From Streptomyces luomodiensis (GTDB lineage: Bacteria > Actinomycetota > Actinomycetes > Streptomycetales > Streptomycetaceae), in the NCBI RefSeq assembly GCF_031679605.1, contig NZ_CP117522.1:8556001-8620000 (forward strand): DNA of 64,000 nucleotides. The letters run 5' to 3'. The notes beneath the pieces are model-generated. The model saw nothing but the letters and a program-made list of their open reading frames with translations, did not search any database and had not been told where the DNA came from. The stretch's first letter is position 1. Each line of letters starts with the position of its first letter. The position numbers and the translations under genes are program-made. This document shows positions 54,043 through 62,872 of this stretch, piece after piece.

Positions 54043-55371
54043 ATGATCTCCGTGTCCCGGTACCGTTTCCGCTTCCGGCACCTCTGGCAGTGCCTGGTCG
54101 GCGCCCCTCTGGTCGTCCTCGTGGTCCTCGAGGGGCTGAACGCGCCGTATCCGCCGATGGCCGCGGCGACGATGCTGTCCGGGGTGCTGTGCCTGGCCGC
54201 GCTCGCCGTGCCGGAACGGCTCTTCGCGCGCTGCGCCGTCGGCGCGGCGGCCGTCTCGGGTGTGCTGACCGTGACGGAGGCACAGCTGTCCCACCGTCCC
54301 CCCAACACCCCGGGCCTGGTGGAGCTGGGCGCGCTGCTGCTGCTCATCACCCGCGCCGTGCGGCGCCGTCGGCCACTGAGCGCGGCCGCCCTGGCCGCGG
54401 GAGCCGCCCTCGCCGCGGTGACACTTCCCCTGCGGGTCGCCGAGCGGGACGGCAACCTCGCGAACCTGATCGGCGCCATCGCGGTGTGCTTCGTGCCGTT
54501 CATGGTGGTGGTGGGCCTGTGTCTGCGTCTGTACGACACGCTGCGGGAGCGGGAGCGGGAGACCATCCGGCAGGCCCAACGCCTGGAGCACGCACGGGAG
54601 TTGCACGACTTCGTGGCGCACCACGTCACGGCGATCGTCACCCAGGTCAAAGCCGCGCGGTTCACGGCGGCGGCCGGCCACACCCAGTCCCCGGAGGACC
54701 TGGACCGGATGCTCGCCCAGATCGAGCGGGCCGGGTCCCAGGCGCTGGGGTCGATGCGCGCCATGGTCTCCAGCCTGCGGGACCACGGCTCCGCCACGAC
54801 CCGGCCCACGGGCGATCCGACCGGTCTGCGCGGGCTGCGCGCCCTCACCCGGGAGTTCTCCGAGGTGGGCCCGCCCGCCGAGCTGATCCTCGCCCCGGAA
54901 CTCGCCGACCGGCCGCTCCCGCCCGGCACCGCCACCACGGTCCACCGGGTGGTGCAGGAGTCCCTGACCAACGTCCGCAAGCACGCCGTCGGGGCCGGCC
55001 GGGTCGAGGTGCGGATCGGTGTGCGGCCCGGCGACCCGGAGCGGCTGGAGGTGTCGGTCCACGACGACGGGCGGGGCGGCGCCTCACCCGCCGCCGAGCG
55101 GCCGGTCGAGGGGAGCGGTTACGGCCTGGTCGGCCTGGCCGAGCGGATCGAGCAGGTCGACGGGCACCTCACCGCCGGGCCACGGGACGGTGGCGGCTGG
55201 CGCGTCCTGGCCGTGCTCCCCCTGGACAAGGCGACCCCGGAGAAGGATGCCCCGGACAAAGCAACGCCGGGCAAAACGACGCCGGGCAAAACGACGCCGG
55301 ACAAAACAACGCGAACCCCGTGCTCCGCGACTTCGGACCACACGACCCCGAAGGTGGCCTCGTCCGGCTGA
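54043..55371 (+). CDS. Sensor histidine kinase (NarL-partner type)
   Basis: This 442-residue kinase has five or so N-terminal hydrophobic segments (residues about 15-165), then the HisKA_3 box ARELHDFVAHHVTAIVTQVK with the phospho-acceptor His. The HATPase part reads VQESLTNVRKHA, HDDGRGG and GYGLVGLAERIE. The C-terminus carries a 90-nt array of 15-nt repeats encoding KATPE/KTTPG-like pentapeptides. It overlaps the response-regulator gene by 1 bp (TGATG) and is divergent from an FtsX-type permease, suggesting cell-envelope stress sensing. Confidence 0.92.
   Translation: MISVSRYRFRFRHLWQCLVGAPLVVLVVLEGLNAPYPPMAAATMLSGVLCLAALAVPERLFARCAVGAAAVSGVLTVTEAQLSHRPPNTPGLVELGALLLLITRAVRRRRPLSAAALAAGAALAAVTLPLRVAERDGNLANLIGAIAVCFVPFMVVVGLCLRLYDTLRERERETIRQAQRLEHARELHDFVAHHVTAIVTQVKAARFTAAAGHTQSPEDLDRMLAQIERAGSQALGSMRAMVSSLRDHGSATTRPTGDPTGLRGLRALTREFSEVGPPAELILAPELADRPLPPGTATTVHRVVQESLTNVRKHAVGAGRVEVRIGVRPGDPERLEVSVHDDGRGGASPAAERPVEGSGYGLVGLAERIEQVDGHLTAGPRDGGGWRVLAVLPLDKATPEKDAPDKATPGKTTPGKTTPDKTTRTPCSATSDHTTPKVASSG
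55226..55315 (+). repeat. Six tandem 15-bp repeats in the kinase gene tail
   Basis: Units such as GCAAAACGACGCCGG (55271-55285 and 55286-55300 are identical) repeat six times in frame from 55226. They encode (D/E/G)KxxP-type pentapeptides. The array lies after the ATPase domain, so copy-number change would not break the enzyme. Confidence 0.85.
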
Positions 55372-56117
55372 TGGACCGCACGCCTGCGATCATGCAGGGC
55401 ATGACGATCCAGGTGCTCATCGCCGACGACCAGGAGATGGTCCGGGCCGCATTCCGGATGATTCTCGACTCCCAGCCGGACATGCGGGTCGTCGCCCAGG
55501 CGGCGACCGGCGTCGAGGCGGTCGACCAGGCCCGCCGCCTGCGGCCCGATGTCTGCCTCCTGGACATCCGCATGCCCGAGCTGGACGGTCTGGAGGCCAC
55601 CCGGCTCCTCGCCGGACCCGATGTGCCCGACCCCCTGAACGTCCTCATCGCCACCACCTTCGACCTCGACGAATACGTCTACCGGGCGCTGCGCAACGGC
55701 GCGTGCGGCTTTCTGCTCAAGGACGGCGCCCCGGGGCTGCTCACCGAAGCGGTGCGGGCGGCCGCGGCGGGCAACTCGCTGATCTCGCCGTCGGTGACCG
55801 TCCGTCTGCTCGCGCACATGGCACCCCACCGCGAGCGGCCGGCCCCCTCCGAGGCCCGTCCGGCCCGCACCGGGAGGGGCGGGCCGAAGGATCTGATCGA
55901 GCCGTTGACCCAGCGCGAGGTCGACGTGGTCCGGCGGGTCGCCCGCGGCCGTACCAATGAGGAGGTGGCCGCGGACCTGCATGTCACCCTGTCCACCGTG
56001 AAGACCCATCTCGGCAACGTGCAGCGCAAGCTCACCGCCCGCAACCGTGTCGAGATCGCGGCCTGGGCCTGGGAGCACGGCATGGTGGACGAGCCCTCGC
56101 CGAGTGGCGGACGGTGA
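55371..56117 (+). CDS. NarL/FixJ-family response regulator
   Basis: This 248-residue regulator has a receiver domain (VLIADDQEMVRAAFRMIL, phospho-acceptor Asp in DVCLLDIRMPELDG, FLLKDGAPG with the conserved Lys) and a C-terminal LuxR helix-turn-helix (LTQREVDVVRRVARGRTNEE, HVTLSTVKTHLGNVQRK). The ATG at 55371 shares a base with the kinase stop (TGATG); ATG 55401 is a possible alternative start. It is the partner of the upstream histidine kinase and probably controls the divergent permease. Confidence 0.94.
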   Translation: MDRTPAIMQGMTIQVLIADDQEMVRAAFRMILDSQPDMRVVAQAATGVEAVDQARRLRPDVCLLDIRMPELDGLEATRLLAGPDVPDPLNVLIATTFDLDEYVYRALRNGACGFLLKDGAPGLLTEAVRAAAAGNSLISPSVTVRLLAHMAPHRERPAPSEARPARTGRGGPKDLIEPLTQREVDVVRRVARGRTNEEVAADLHVTLSTVKTHLGNVQRKLTARNRVEIAAWAWEHGMVDEPSPSGGR

Positions 56118-56226
56118 TCCGCTCGCCGAAGACGTCGCGCGGCCGGACACCGGCCGCCGCCTGAGCGGGCACCGCCGCGCGTGCCCGGGGCGTGCCCCCG
56201 GCTCCGGCACGCTCTAGGATCGGTCG

Positions 56227-57324
56227 GTGACCGCCGTGAAACAGCAGACCACCAGGGACGGAGCGGCACCGGGGCGAAAGCGCCCGGACGGTGCGGCCAG
56301 AAGCGCGACCGTCAAGGACGTGGCGACGCTCGCCGGAGTCTCCCCGAAGACCGTGTCCAACGTGATCAACGGCTTCGTCCACGTGTCCCCGGCGACCCGG
56401 GAGCGGGTCCAGCGGGCCATCCGGGAGCTCGACTACCGGCCCAACCGGGTGGCCCGCAACCTCCGGCGCGGCACCACCGGCATGATCGGGCTGGTCCTGC
56501 CGGAGCTGGACGTCCCGTACTTCGCCGAACTGGGACGGCACTTCCTGACCACCGCCGAGGAACACGGCCGCACCCTGCTGATCGAGCAGACCCTCGGCGA
56601 CCGCGAGCGGGAGGCGGCCGTCATCCGCGGCCTCGGCGACCAGATCGTGGACGGCATGGTGGTGAGCCCGCTCGCCCTGCACGGCAGCGCGCTCGCCGGC
56701 CACCTCGGCGCCGTGCCGCTGGTGCTCCTCGGCGAACGCCCCAGCGGCGGCCTCGCCGACCATGTGGTGATCGACAACGTGGCCGCCGCGAAGGAGGCCG
56801 TGACCCATCTGGCGCGCGCCGGCCGCCGCCGGATCGCCGCCATCGGGCTGCAGCCCGAGCCGTACATCGGCACACCGCTGCTGCGCAGGACCGGCTACCG
56901 CCAGGCGCTGGAGGAGGCCGGGCTGCCGCTGGACCCCCGGCTGGAGCGGGAGACCCCCCGCTACCACCTGCGCGAGGGCGCGCGGGCGATGGAGGCGCTG
57001 CTGGAGCAGGCCGAACCGCCGGACGCCGTGTTCTGCTTCAACGACGCGCTGGCCCTCGGCGCGCTGCGGACCCTGTACGAACGCGGGCTGCGGGTGCCGG
57101 ACGACATGGCCGTGATGGGGTTCGACGGCATCGAGGCCGCCCGGTACAGCACGCCGAGTCTGAGCACCGTGGCGCCGGACAAGAGCGCCATCGCCCGGCG
57201 CGCCGTCGATCTGCTGCTGGAGCGGATCGACGCACCGGACCGCCCGGCCCAGGAGGTGGTGGTCGGATACACACTGCACATCCGCGAGTCCACCGAGGGC
57301 CGGGCCGCCCGGACCGGTCACTGA
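56227..57324 (+). CDS. LacI-family transcriptional regulator
   Basis: This 365-residue repressor has an N-terminal helix-turn-helix (TVKDVATLAGVSPKTVSNVI, NGFVHVSPATRERV), the hinge (YRPNRVARNLRRG) and a sugar-binding-protein-like effector domain (GMIGLVLPELDVPYFAEL ... MGFDGIEAARYSTPSLSTV). It is convergent with the sugar ABC operon, overlapping its end by 7 bp. The likely effector is the sugar handled by the GH2 enzyme and transporter. The TTTACATCGTTGTAAA palindrome at 62483 is a probable target. GTG start. Confidence 0.94.
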   Translation: MTAVKQQTTRDGAAPGRKRPDGAARSATVKDVATLAGVSPKTVSNVINGFVHVSPATRERVQRAIRELDYRPNRVARNLRRGTTGMIGLVLPELDVPYFAELGRHFLTTAEEHGRTLLIEQTLGDREREAAVIRGLGDQIVDGMVVSPLALHGSALAGHLGAVPLVLLGERPSGGLADHVVIDNVAAAKEAVTHLARAGRRRIAAIGLQPEPYIGTPLLRRTGYRQALEEAGLPLDPRLERETPRYHLREGARAMEALLEQAEPPDAVFCFNDALALGALRTLYERGLRVPDDMAVMGFDGIEAARYSTPSLSTVAPDKSAIARRAVDLLLERIDAPDRPAQEVVVGYTLHIRESTEGRAARTGH

Positions 57325-58262
57325 CCTCCCAGACCGGTGGTGGCCACCGACTTCACGATCTGCCGCTGGAACAGCATGAAGACGATCAGCAGCGGGAGGG
57401 AGCCGAGGATCGAGGAGGCCGATTCCTGGGCGTTCCGCAGCCCGGTGGAGTCCTTCACGGTCGACAGCCCCACCGGCAGCGTCATCAGCTGCGGATCGCT
57501 GGTGCTGATGAACGGCCACAGGAAGTTGTTCCAGGTGTTGATGAAGACGAAGATCGCCACCGCTGCCAGGATGGGCCGGGACAGTGGCATCACCACACTC
57601 CAGAACACCCGGAAGCTGCCCGCCCCGTCGATCCGGGCGGCCTCCTCCAGCTCCCGCGGGATGCCGTCGAAGAACTTCTTCAGGATGAACACCATCGCGG
57701 GCGCCACCACCTGCGGCAGGATCACCGCCGCGTAGGTGTCGACGAGGTTCATCGCGAGCATCTGCCGGAACAGCGGCACGATCAGGATCTGCGGCGGCAC
57801 CATGATCGAGGCGATGATGACGGCGAAGAGCACACGGCGGCCACGGAAGAGCGTCCGGGAGAAGGCGTACGCCGCCATCGCCGAGACGGCCACGGTGAGC
57901 GCCGTGACGCACACCGCGATCACGAGGCTGTTCAGCGCCCACACCGGGAGCTTGCCCTGGCCGAAGATGGTCCGGTAGGCGTCGAGGGTGAAGCCCGCCT
58001 TGGGAATCCAGTCGACGCCCGACGCGCTGGCGTCGACCTCCGTCTTGAACGACGTGTCCACTCCCCAGCCGAACGGCACCAGCCACGCCACCGTCATCAG
58101 CGCCAGCGCCAGCAGTGTCAGCACACGGGGGAGGAGCCCCGTGCCGAGTGTGGGGTGCCAGGCGTGGCCGCGGCCGTAGCGGCGCCGCCGGACCACCTCC
58201 CGGGGCATGGTCGAACGGGGCGGCTTGCCGGGTGTGCGGGGTGAGAGAGTCTCGGTGGTCAT
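57318..58262 (-). CDS. Carbohydrate ABC transporter permease (MalG-type)
   Basis: This 314-residue inner-membrane protein has about six helices and the EAA loop LEEAARIDGAGSFRVFWSVV, which contacts the ATPase. Together with the permease at 58270 it forms the membrane channel of a sugar importer of the CUT1 class; the ATPase is not in this cluster and is probably the shared MsiK-type ATPase of Streptomyces. It is the last gene of the operon, with its start 8 bp after the upstream permease stop. Confidence 0.94.
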   Translation of the reverse strand: MTTETLSPRTPGKPPRSTMPREVVRRRRYGRGHAWHPTLGTGLLPRVLTLLALALMTVAWLVPFGWGVDTSFKTEVDASASGVDWIPKAGFTLDAYRTIFGQGKLPVWALNSLVIAVCVTALTVAVSAMAAYAFSRTLFRGRRVLFAVIIASIMVPPQILIVPLFRQMLAMNLVDTYAAVILPQVVAPAMVFILKKFFDGIPRELEEAARIDGAGSFRVFWSVVMPLSRPILAAVAIFVFINTWNNFLWPFISTSDPQLMTLPVGLSTVKDSTGLRNAQESASSILGSLPLLIVFMLFQRQIVKSVATTGLGGQ

Positions 58263-58269
58263 GGCGCGA

Positions 58270-59205
58270 TCAGTCCTCCCCGCGCGAGAAGATCTTCAAC
58301 TGGGCGATCGAGAGGATGATGATCACTGCGAAGAACACGTACGACACGGCCGAGGCGTAGCCGAGCCGGTAGTTGGTGAAGCCGGTGTCGTAGATGTACT
58401 CCAGGATCGGCCGGGTGGAGCCGTTGGGACCGCCCTTGGTGAGCAGATAGATCTGGTCGAACACCTTCAGCGACGCCATCACCTGCAACACCGCGATCAG
58501 CCCGGTGGTCCGGCGCAGCTGGGGCAGGGTGATCGACCACAGCCGGCGCCACGCACCGGCGCCGTCGAGCGCTGCCGCCTCGTAGAGGTGGTCGGGGATC
58601 GCCTGGAGCGCGGCCAGGTACAGCAGGAAGTTGAACCCCACCGTCCACCACAGGGTCACCAGCGCGATGGACCACATCGCGACCTTCTCGTCCGTCAGCC
58701 AGGTGACCCCGTCGAGCCCGACGGCCTGGAGCAGACCGTTGAGCATCCCCCGGTCCGGCTGGTACAGCATGCTCCAGATCTGGTAGACCACCGCGACCGG
58801 CAGCAGGTGCGAGGCGAAGAAGGCCAGCCGCCACAGCCACTGCCCCGGCATCCCCGTGTACACCAGCAGGGCCATCACGAGGGCGACGACGACGAGGGGG
58901 ACGGTGGACAGCACGGTGAACCAGACCGTGTTGCCGAGGGTCTCCCACACCTGGCTGTCGCCCAGCGCCTCGGTGTAGTTGTCCAGGCCGACGAAGGTGC
59001 CGTCACCGTGGCCGGTCAAGCTGGAGTTGGTGAAGCTCATCCACAGGCCGATGCCGAGCGGCACGATGAGGAAGAGCGTGAAGAACACCAGGAAGGGGGT
59101 GGCGAAGAGCCACCCGGTACCGCCCGAGGACCGTGACCGGTCCGTGGCAGCGGGCCGTCGGGATCCGGCCGCGACCTGACGCGCGGGCGTGGAGACGGAA
59201 GCCAT
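58270..59205 (-). CDS. Carbohydrate ABC transporter permease (MalF-type)
   Basis: This 311-residue, six-helix permease has WLFATPFLVFFTLFLIVPLG in helix 1 and the EAA loop YEAAALDGAGAWRRLWSITL. ATG 59205 is preferred to ATG 59223 because the AAGGAG ribosome-binding site lies between the two. It partners the MalG-type permease downstream and the binding protein upstream in a CUT1 sugar uptake system. Confidence 0.94.
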   Translation of the reverse strand: MASVSTPARQVAAGSRRPAATDRSRSSGGTGWLFATPFLVFFTLFLIVPLGIGLWMSFTNSSLTGHGDGTFVGLDNYTEALGDSQVWETLGNTVWFTVLSTVPLVVVALVMALLVYTGMPGQWLWRLAFFASHLLPVAVVYQIWSMLYQPDRGMLNGLLQAVGLDGVTWLTDEKVAMWSIALVTLWWTVGFNFLLYLAALQAIPDHLYEAAALDGAGAWRRLWSITLPQLRRTTGLIAVLQVMASLKVFDQIYLLTKGGPNGSTRPILEYIYDTGFTNYRLGYASAVSYVFFAVIIILSIAQLKIFSRGED

Positions 59206-59239
59206 GACATCGCTCCTTTCCATTGCGATTCCGTCCCGC

Positions 59240-60547
59240 TCAGGCCGGATTCGGCTGGGCCATCAGGGTGTTGATCTGGGAGATCATGGTGCGCACCGCG
59301 CTCGCGGCGGACGACGAACCGGCGAACGCGGGATCGAGCGCCTGGCACATCCGGGTCTGGAAGTCCGAGCCCGAGCCCGCGAACCACACCGGCGGGTCGA
59401 GCGCGAGCTGCTTGGCGGCGCCCGCGTACTGCGACTGCGGACTCAAGCGGGCGTACGCCGAGGACGAGACGGCCGGTGTGTAGGCGGGGATGTGACCCGC
59501 CGACGCCCACGTCAGCCCGGACTTGACCAGCTCGGCCACGAACCGGTGGGTGCGTCGCCGGCGCTCCGGATCGGGGTTGTCCTGGTGCGGCAGCACCAGC
59601 GAATGGCTGTCGGCGGCGCCGGCCGGACGGTCGTAGAAGGTGGGGAAGGGGGAGCCGCCCAGCCTGTCCTTCAAGGTCGGCTTGAAGGTGGCCATGTCCC
59701 ACTCACCCGCGAAGATCAGGGGTGACCGGCCGGTCGCGAAGGCGGCGTTCGCCGTCTGGAGGTCCATGGTGCGGCTGTCGCGGGTCAGGTCGGCCATGAA
59801 CCGCACGACCTCCACGGCGGTGTCCTCGTCGATCTCGGCCCGCTTGCCGGTGAGGTCGAAGGTGGCACCGGTCTGGCTGAACAGGGTCCAGAACATCCGC
59901 CAGCCCATCGCCGCGTCGTTCACATGCCCCAGGACGGGCCCGAGCTTGCCGCCGGACCGGCGGAGCTTGTCCATCATCTCCAGGGCGTGCTGCGGCGATT
60001 CGAAGGGCATCAGCTGCCCATCGGTGGTGAGCAGGTCCGCCTTGTCCAGGACGTCCCGGTCGAAGAAGACGATGAAGGGGTGGGTGTCCAGCGGAATGGC
60101 GTACGGGGCGCCCTGGTACAGACTCCGCTTGACGAGCGTGCTGTTGAGGTCCTCCTGCTTCAGACCGTACTCGGCCAGCAGGTCGGTGTCCCAGGGGTCG
60201 AGCAGACCGCCGGGCGCGTAGCCCGCGAGGCGGGTGAGGTGCATGATGGCCACGTCCGGTGCGCGGCCGCCGGCCGAGGCCATCGCGAGCTTGGTGTAGT
60301 ACGGCGGGCCCCAGTCCAGCACCGTCGTCCTGACCTTGAGACCCGGGACGCGCTTCTCGATGCCCCCCGTTATCGTCTTCATCAGCACGCCGTCCGGACC
60401 GGTGAACAGGGTCCAGTACTGGATGTCGTCCGCGCTGGTGACGCTTCCGGCGAGGGAACCGCAGCCGCTGAGCGCGGAGGCCGTGACGGCCGCACCCGCG
60501 CCGTACACCGCCCCTCTCAGCAGACCGCGCCGTGACAGACCGCTCAT
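59240..60547 (-). CDS. Sugar ABC transporter solute-binding lipoprotein
   Basis: This 435-residue extracytoplasmic binding protein has a twin-arginine motif (LSRRGLLRG) and a lipobox (ALSGCGS, Cys at about 29). That suggests Tat export followed by lipidation, frequent in Streptomyces. The mature part has the CUT1 binding-protein pattern (IQYWTLFTGPDGVLMK, APDVAIMHLTRL, LIFAGEWDMATF). It delivers an oligosaccharide to the downstream permeases. Its start codon overlaps the GH2 stop (ATGA), so the hydrolase and the binding protein are coupled. Confidence 0.93.
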   Translation of the reverse strand: MSGLSRRGLLRGAVYGAGAAVTASALSGCGSLAGSVTSADDIQYWTLFTGPDGVLMKTITGGIEKRVPGLKVRTTVLDWGPPYYTKLAMASAGGRAPDVAIMHLTRLAGYAPGGLLDPWDTDLLAEYGLKQEDLNSTLVKRSLYQGAPYAIPLDTHPFIVFFDRDVLDKADLLTTDGQLMPFESPQHALEMMDKLRRSGGKLGPVLGHVNDAAMGWRMFWTLFSQTGATFDLTGKRAEIDEDTAVEVVRFMADLTRDSRTMDLQTANAAFATGRSPLIFAGEWDMATFKPTLKDRLGGSPFPTFYDRPAGAADSHSLVLPHQDNPDPERRRRTHRFVAELVKSGLTWASAGHIPAYTPAVSSSAYARLSPQSQYAGAAKQLALDPPVWFAGSGSDFQTRMCQALDPAFAGSSSAASAVRTMISQINTLMAQPNPA

Positions 60548-62427
60548 CGCCCCTCCTCACCGGACGGGCGCTCGAAGGCGGCGGGACGCTGCTGGGCCGC
60601 GCGCAACCGGGCCACATCGAGCTTCTCGCCGCGGTCGAAGCGGTAGACGCCGTTCTGTTCCTGGAAGACGTCGGTGAGCTGGGTGTAGCAGTAGCCGAAC
60701 ATCAGCGGGTCGTCCAGCAGCGCCGCGGTCAGTCCGGCGAACCGCTCGTGGAACTCCTCCTCGGTCCGCGGCCGCTGCCCGTAGCCCCAGGACACCTGGC
60801 GGTCGTCACCGGCCGCGGCCGCCGCCTCCTCCGGATTCCACCAGATGCCGCCGAACTCGCTGCAGAAGTAGGGCTGGCCCCGGTAGGGCACCGACCACAC
60901 CGCGTCGGTGTTCTCCTTCTCGGGGTTGGCGCGGGTGTCGGGGTTGATGAGCGGCTGGTCCTTGTCCAGTCCCGCCATCTGGCGGCGGAACTCCCGCGGG
61001 TCCTGTTCATAGCTGTGCGAGTCGTACACATCGGTCTCGAGCACGCGGTGGGAGTAGCCGGAGGCGTCCAGGACCGGGCGGGAGGTGTCGGCGGCCTTCG
61101 TGGCCAGGAACATGCCCCGGGTGACATCGTCCAGCACGCTCTGGCGGTCGTGGAGCTCCTGGTGCGTCTCGTTGAGCGGGCACCAGCCGACGATCGACGG
61201 ATGGGAGTAGTCCCGCTCCACGGCCTCCAGCCACTGGGTGATGAAGCCGGCGGTCGGCTGCTGGTTGTCCCGGGTGGTGTGCTTGGTACCGGAGCCCCAG
61301 TCGCCGAACTCGCCCCAGACGAGATAGCCGAGCCGGTCCGCGTGGTGCAGGAAACGCTCCTCGAACACCTTCTGGTGCAGCCGGGCCCCGTTGAACCCCG
61401 CCGCCAGCGACAGCTCGATGTCCCGGACCAGGGCGGCGTCGTCGGGGGCGGTCATCAGCCCGTCGGGGTACCAGCCCTGGTCGAGGACGAGCCGCTGGAA
61501 GACCGGGCGGCCGTTCAGCAGCAGCCGCTTGCCGTCGATGGCCACCGACCGCAGCCCGGCGGTGCACTCGGCGCGGTCCACGGTGGCTCCGTCGGCGTCC
61601 AGCAGCTCGATCCGCACCCGGTACAGGTGGGGGTCCTCCGGGGACCACGGCCGGCACCGGTCCTCGGGCAGCGTGAGCACCATACGGGGGGCCAGGTCGA
61701 GGTCGGCGCGCACCGTCGCCTCGGCCACCGACTCGCCGTCCGCGTCGGTCACCCGGGCCGTGATCCGGTGGCCCGGACGGTTGGCGCTGAGCGGCAGTTC
61801 GAGGTGGAAGGCCCCGGACGCGAGGTCGGGGGTGATCCGGGGCCTGCGCAGATGGACCGCGGACACCGGCTCCATCCAGACCGTCTGCCAGATACCGGTG
61901 GTGCGGGTGTAGTGGGCGGCGTGGTTGGCGTACTCGGTGGACTGTTTGCCGCGCGCCTGCGGGCCGTGCCGGGCGTCCCGGGCCCGTACGACGATCACCA
62001 TCTCGGTCCCGCCGTCCACCTCGCCGAGGTCGGCGGTGAAGGAGGTGAAACCGCCGCTGTGCCGGGCGACTTCGCGGCCGTCGGCCCAGACGGTGGCGTC
62101 GTGGTCGACGGCCCCGAAGTGCAGCAGTACCCGCCGGCCGGACCAGTCGGCCGGGATGTGGACCGTGCGCCGGTACCAGACCGCGGGGTGGAAGTCGGTG
62201 TCACCGATCCCCGACAGCTCGGACTCGGGGCAGAACGGGACCAGGATCCGCCCGCTCAACTCCTGGTGGACCAGCCCGCGCTCGAGACCGCTGTCGCCGG
62301 GATCGAAGGCGAACTGCCAGGTGCCGTTGAGATTGAGCCATTCTTCCCGGACGAAGCTTGGACGGGGATATTCGGGTCGTGGAACGGCGTTCGACACTTC
62401 GGTCGAGGGGTTGTCGGTGTGAGCCAT
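60544..62427 (-). CDS. GH2 family glycoside hydrolase, cytoplasmic
   Basis: This 627-residue three-domain GH2 protein has an N-terminal sugar-binding domain (LNLNGTWQFAFDPGDSGLE), an immunoglobulin-like domain (about 190-290) and a TIM barrel. Acid/base Glu420 is in WCPLNETHQE and nucleophile Glu524 in CSEFGGIWW. It has no signal peptide, so it hydrolyses imported oligosaccharides inside the cell. The beta-galactosidase/glucuronidase/mannosidase preference cannot be read. First gene of the operon; the LacI-type operator lies 55 bp upstream. Confidence 0.93.
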   Translation of the reverse strand: MAHTDNPSTEVSNAVPRPEYPRPSFVREEWLNLNGTWQFAFDPGDSGLERGLVHQELSGRILVPFCPESELSGIGDTDFHPAVWYRRTVHIPADWSGRRVLLHFGAVDHDATVWADGREVARHSGGFTSFTADLGEVDGGTEMVIVVRARDARHGPQARGKQSTEYANHAAHYTRTTGIWQTVWMEPVSAVHLRRPRITPDLASGAFHLELPLSANRPGHRITARVTDADGESVAEATVRADLDLAPRMVLTLPEDRCRPWSPEDPHLYRVRIELLDADGATVDRAECTAGLRSVAIDGKRLLLNGRPVFQRLVLDQGWYPDGLMTAPDDAALVRDIELSLAAGFNGARLHQKVFEERFLHHADRLGYLVWGEFGDWGSGTKHTTRDNQQPTAGFITQWLEAVERDYSHPSIVGWCPLNETHQELHDRQSVLDDVTRGMFLATKAADTSRPVLDASGYSHRVLETDVYDSHSYEQDPREFRRQMAGLDKDQPLINPDTRANPEKENTDAVWSVPYRGQPYFCSEFGGIWWNPEEAAAAAGDDRQVSWGYGQRPRTEEEFHERFAGLTAALLDDPLMFGYCYTQLTDVFQEQNGVYRFDRGEKLDVARLRAAQQRPAAFERPSGEEGR

Positions 62428-62482
62428 GGAAACTCCGGGAAGGGGCGAGGGATTGGGTCGGGCAAAGGTATGCCATCACCCG

Positions 62483-62498
62483 TTTACATCGTTGTAAA
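62483..62498. promoter_or_regulatory. LacI-family operator upstream of the GH2 operon
   Basis: TTTACATCGTTGTAAA has 6-bp arms (TTTACA/TGTAAA) around a 4-nt centre and lies 55 bp before the GH2 start. This is a typical LacI/GalR-family operator and the LacI gene at 56227 is at the other end of the operon. Confidence 0.75.
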
Positions 62499-62551
62499 GA
62501 TCTCGCGCACCATCTTTTCCCACGATCGTGGAACGCCGTCGGCGGGAGCGG

Positions 62552-62794
62552 CTACACCTCGCCCTTCCGCACCTTGTACAGCTCGATGTCCTTGTTGGCG
62601 AACAGGTGCACATAGCCGCAGTTCCAGCAGATCAGCCCGGTGGCCGACTCATTGGCCCAGGCGAAGTTGAACAGCTCCATGCCGGTGCTGTTGAGCTTCA
62701 CCTCGCGATCCCGGAACAGGTCGCCCTTGCAGAACACACAGGTGATCCACACGTCTCCGAGAGCCGCGCGTACCGGCTTGGCCACGATCTCCAC
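62552..62794 (-). CDS. Small zinc-ribbon protein
   Basis: This 80-residue protein has two CxxC knuckles, CVFCKGD (about 19-22) and CWNCGYVH (about 56-59), spaced as in a zinc ribbon, with the intervening sequence REVKLNSTGMELFNFAW. It is not exported. Proteins of this kind are widespread in Streptomyces and of unknown function. It lies between a strong hairpin and the GH2 operon on the same strand, but the operator at 62483 falls in the gap between them, so it is probably transcribed separately. Confidence 0.8.
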   Translation of the reverse strand: MEIVAKPVRAALGDVWITCVFCKGDLFRDREVKLNSTGMELFNFAWANESATGLICWNCGYVHLFANKDIELYKVRKGEV

Positions 62795-62814
62795 CTTTTC
62801 CGGCCACCGAAGCG

Positions 62815-62860
62815 GCCCCCGTCCCGAACTGACACGTGCCGATCAGCATAGGACGGGGGC
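62815..62860 (-). terminator. Hairpin downstream of the GH43-like gene
   Basis: GCCCCCGTCC (62815-62824) and GGACGGGGGC (62851-62860) form a perfect 10-bp stem with a 26-nt loop, located 12 bp after the end of the minus-strand gene at 62873. The position suits its terminator. The large loop is unusual. Confidence 0.5.
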
Positions 62861-62872
62861 TCGCTCGCGCCG

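Noticed and set aside
56032..58244. Long frames on both strands overlapping the LacI and permease genes
   Set aside because: Arg/Ala/Gly/Pro-rich translations without domains; shadows of high-GC coding sequence.
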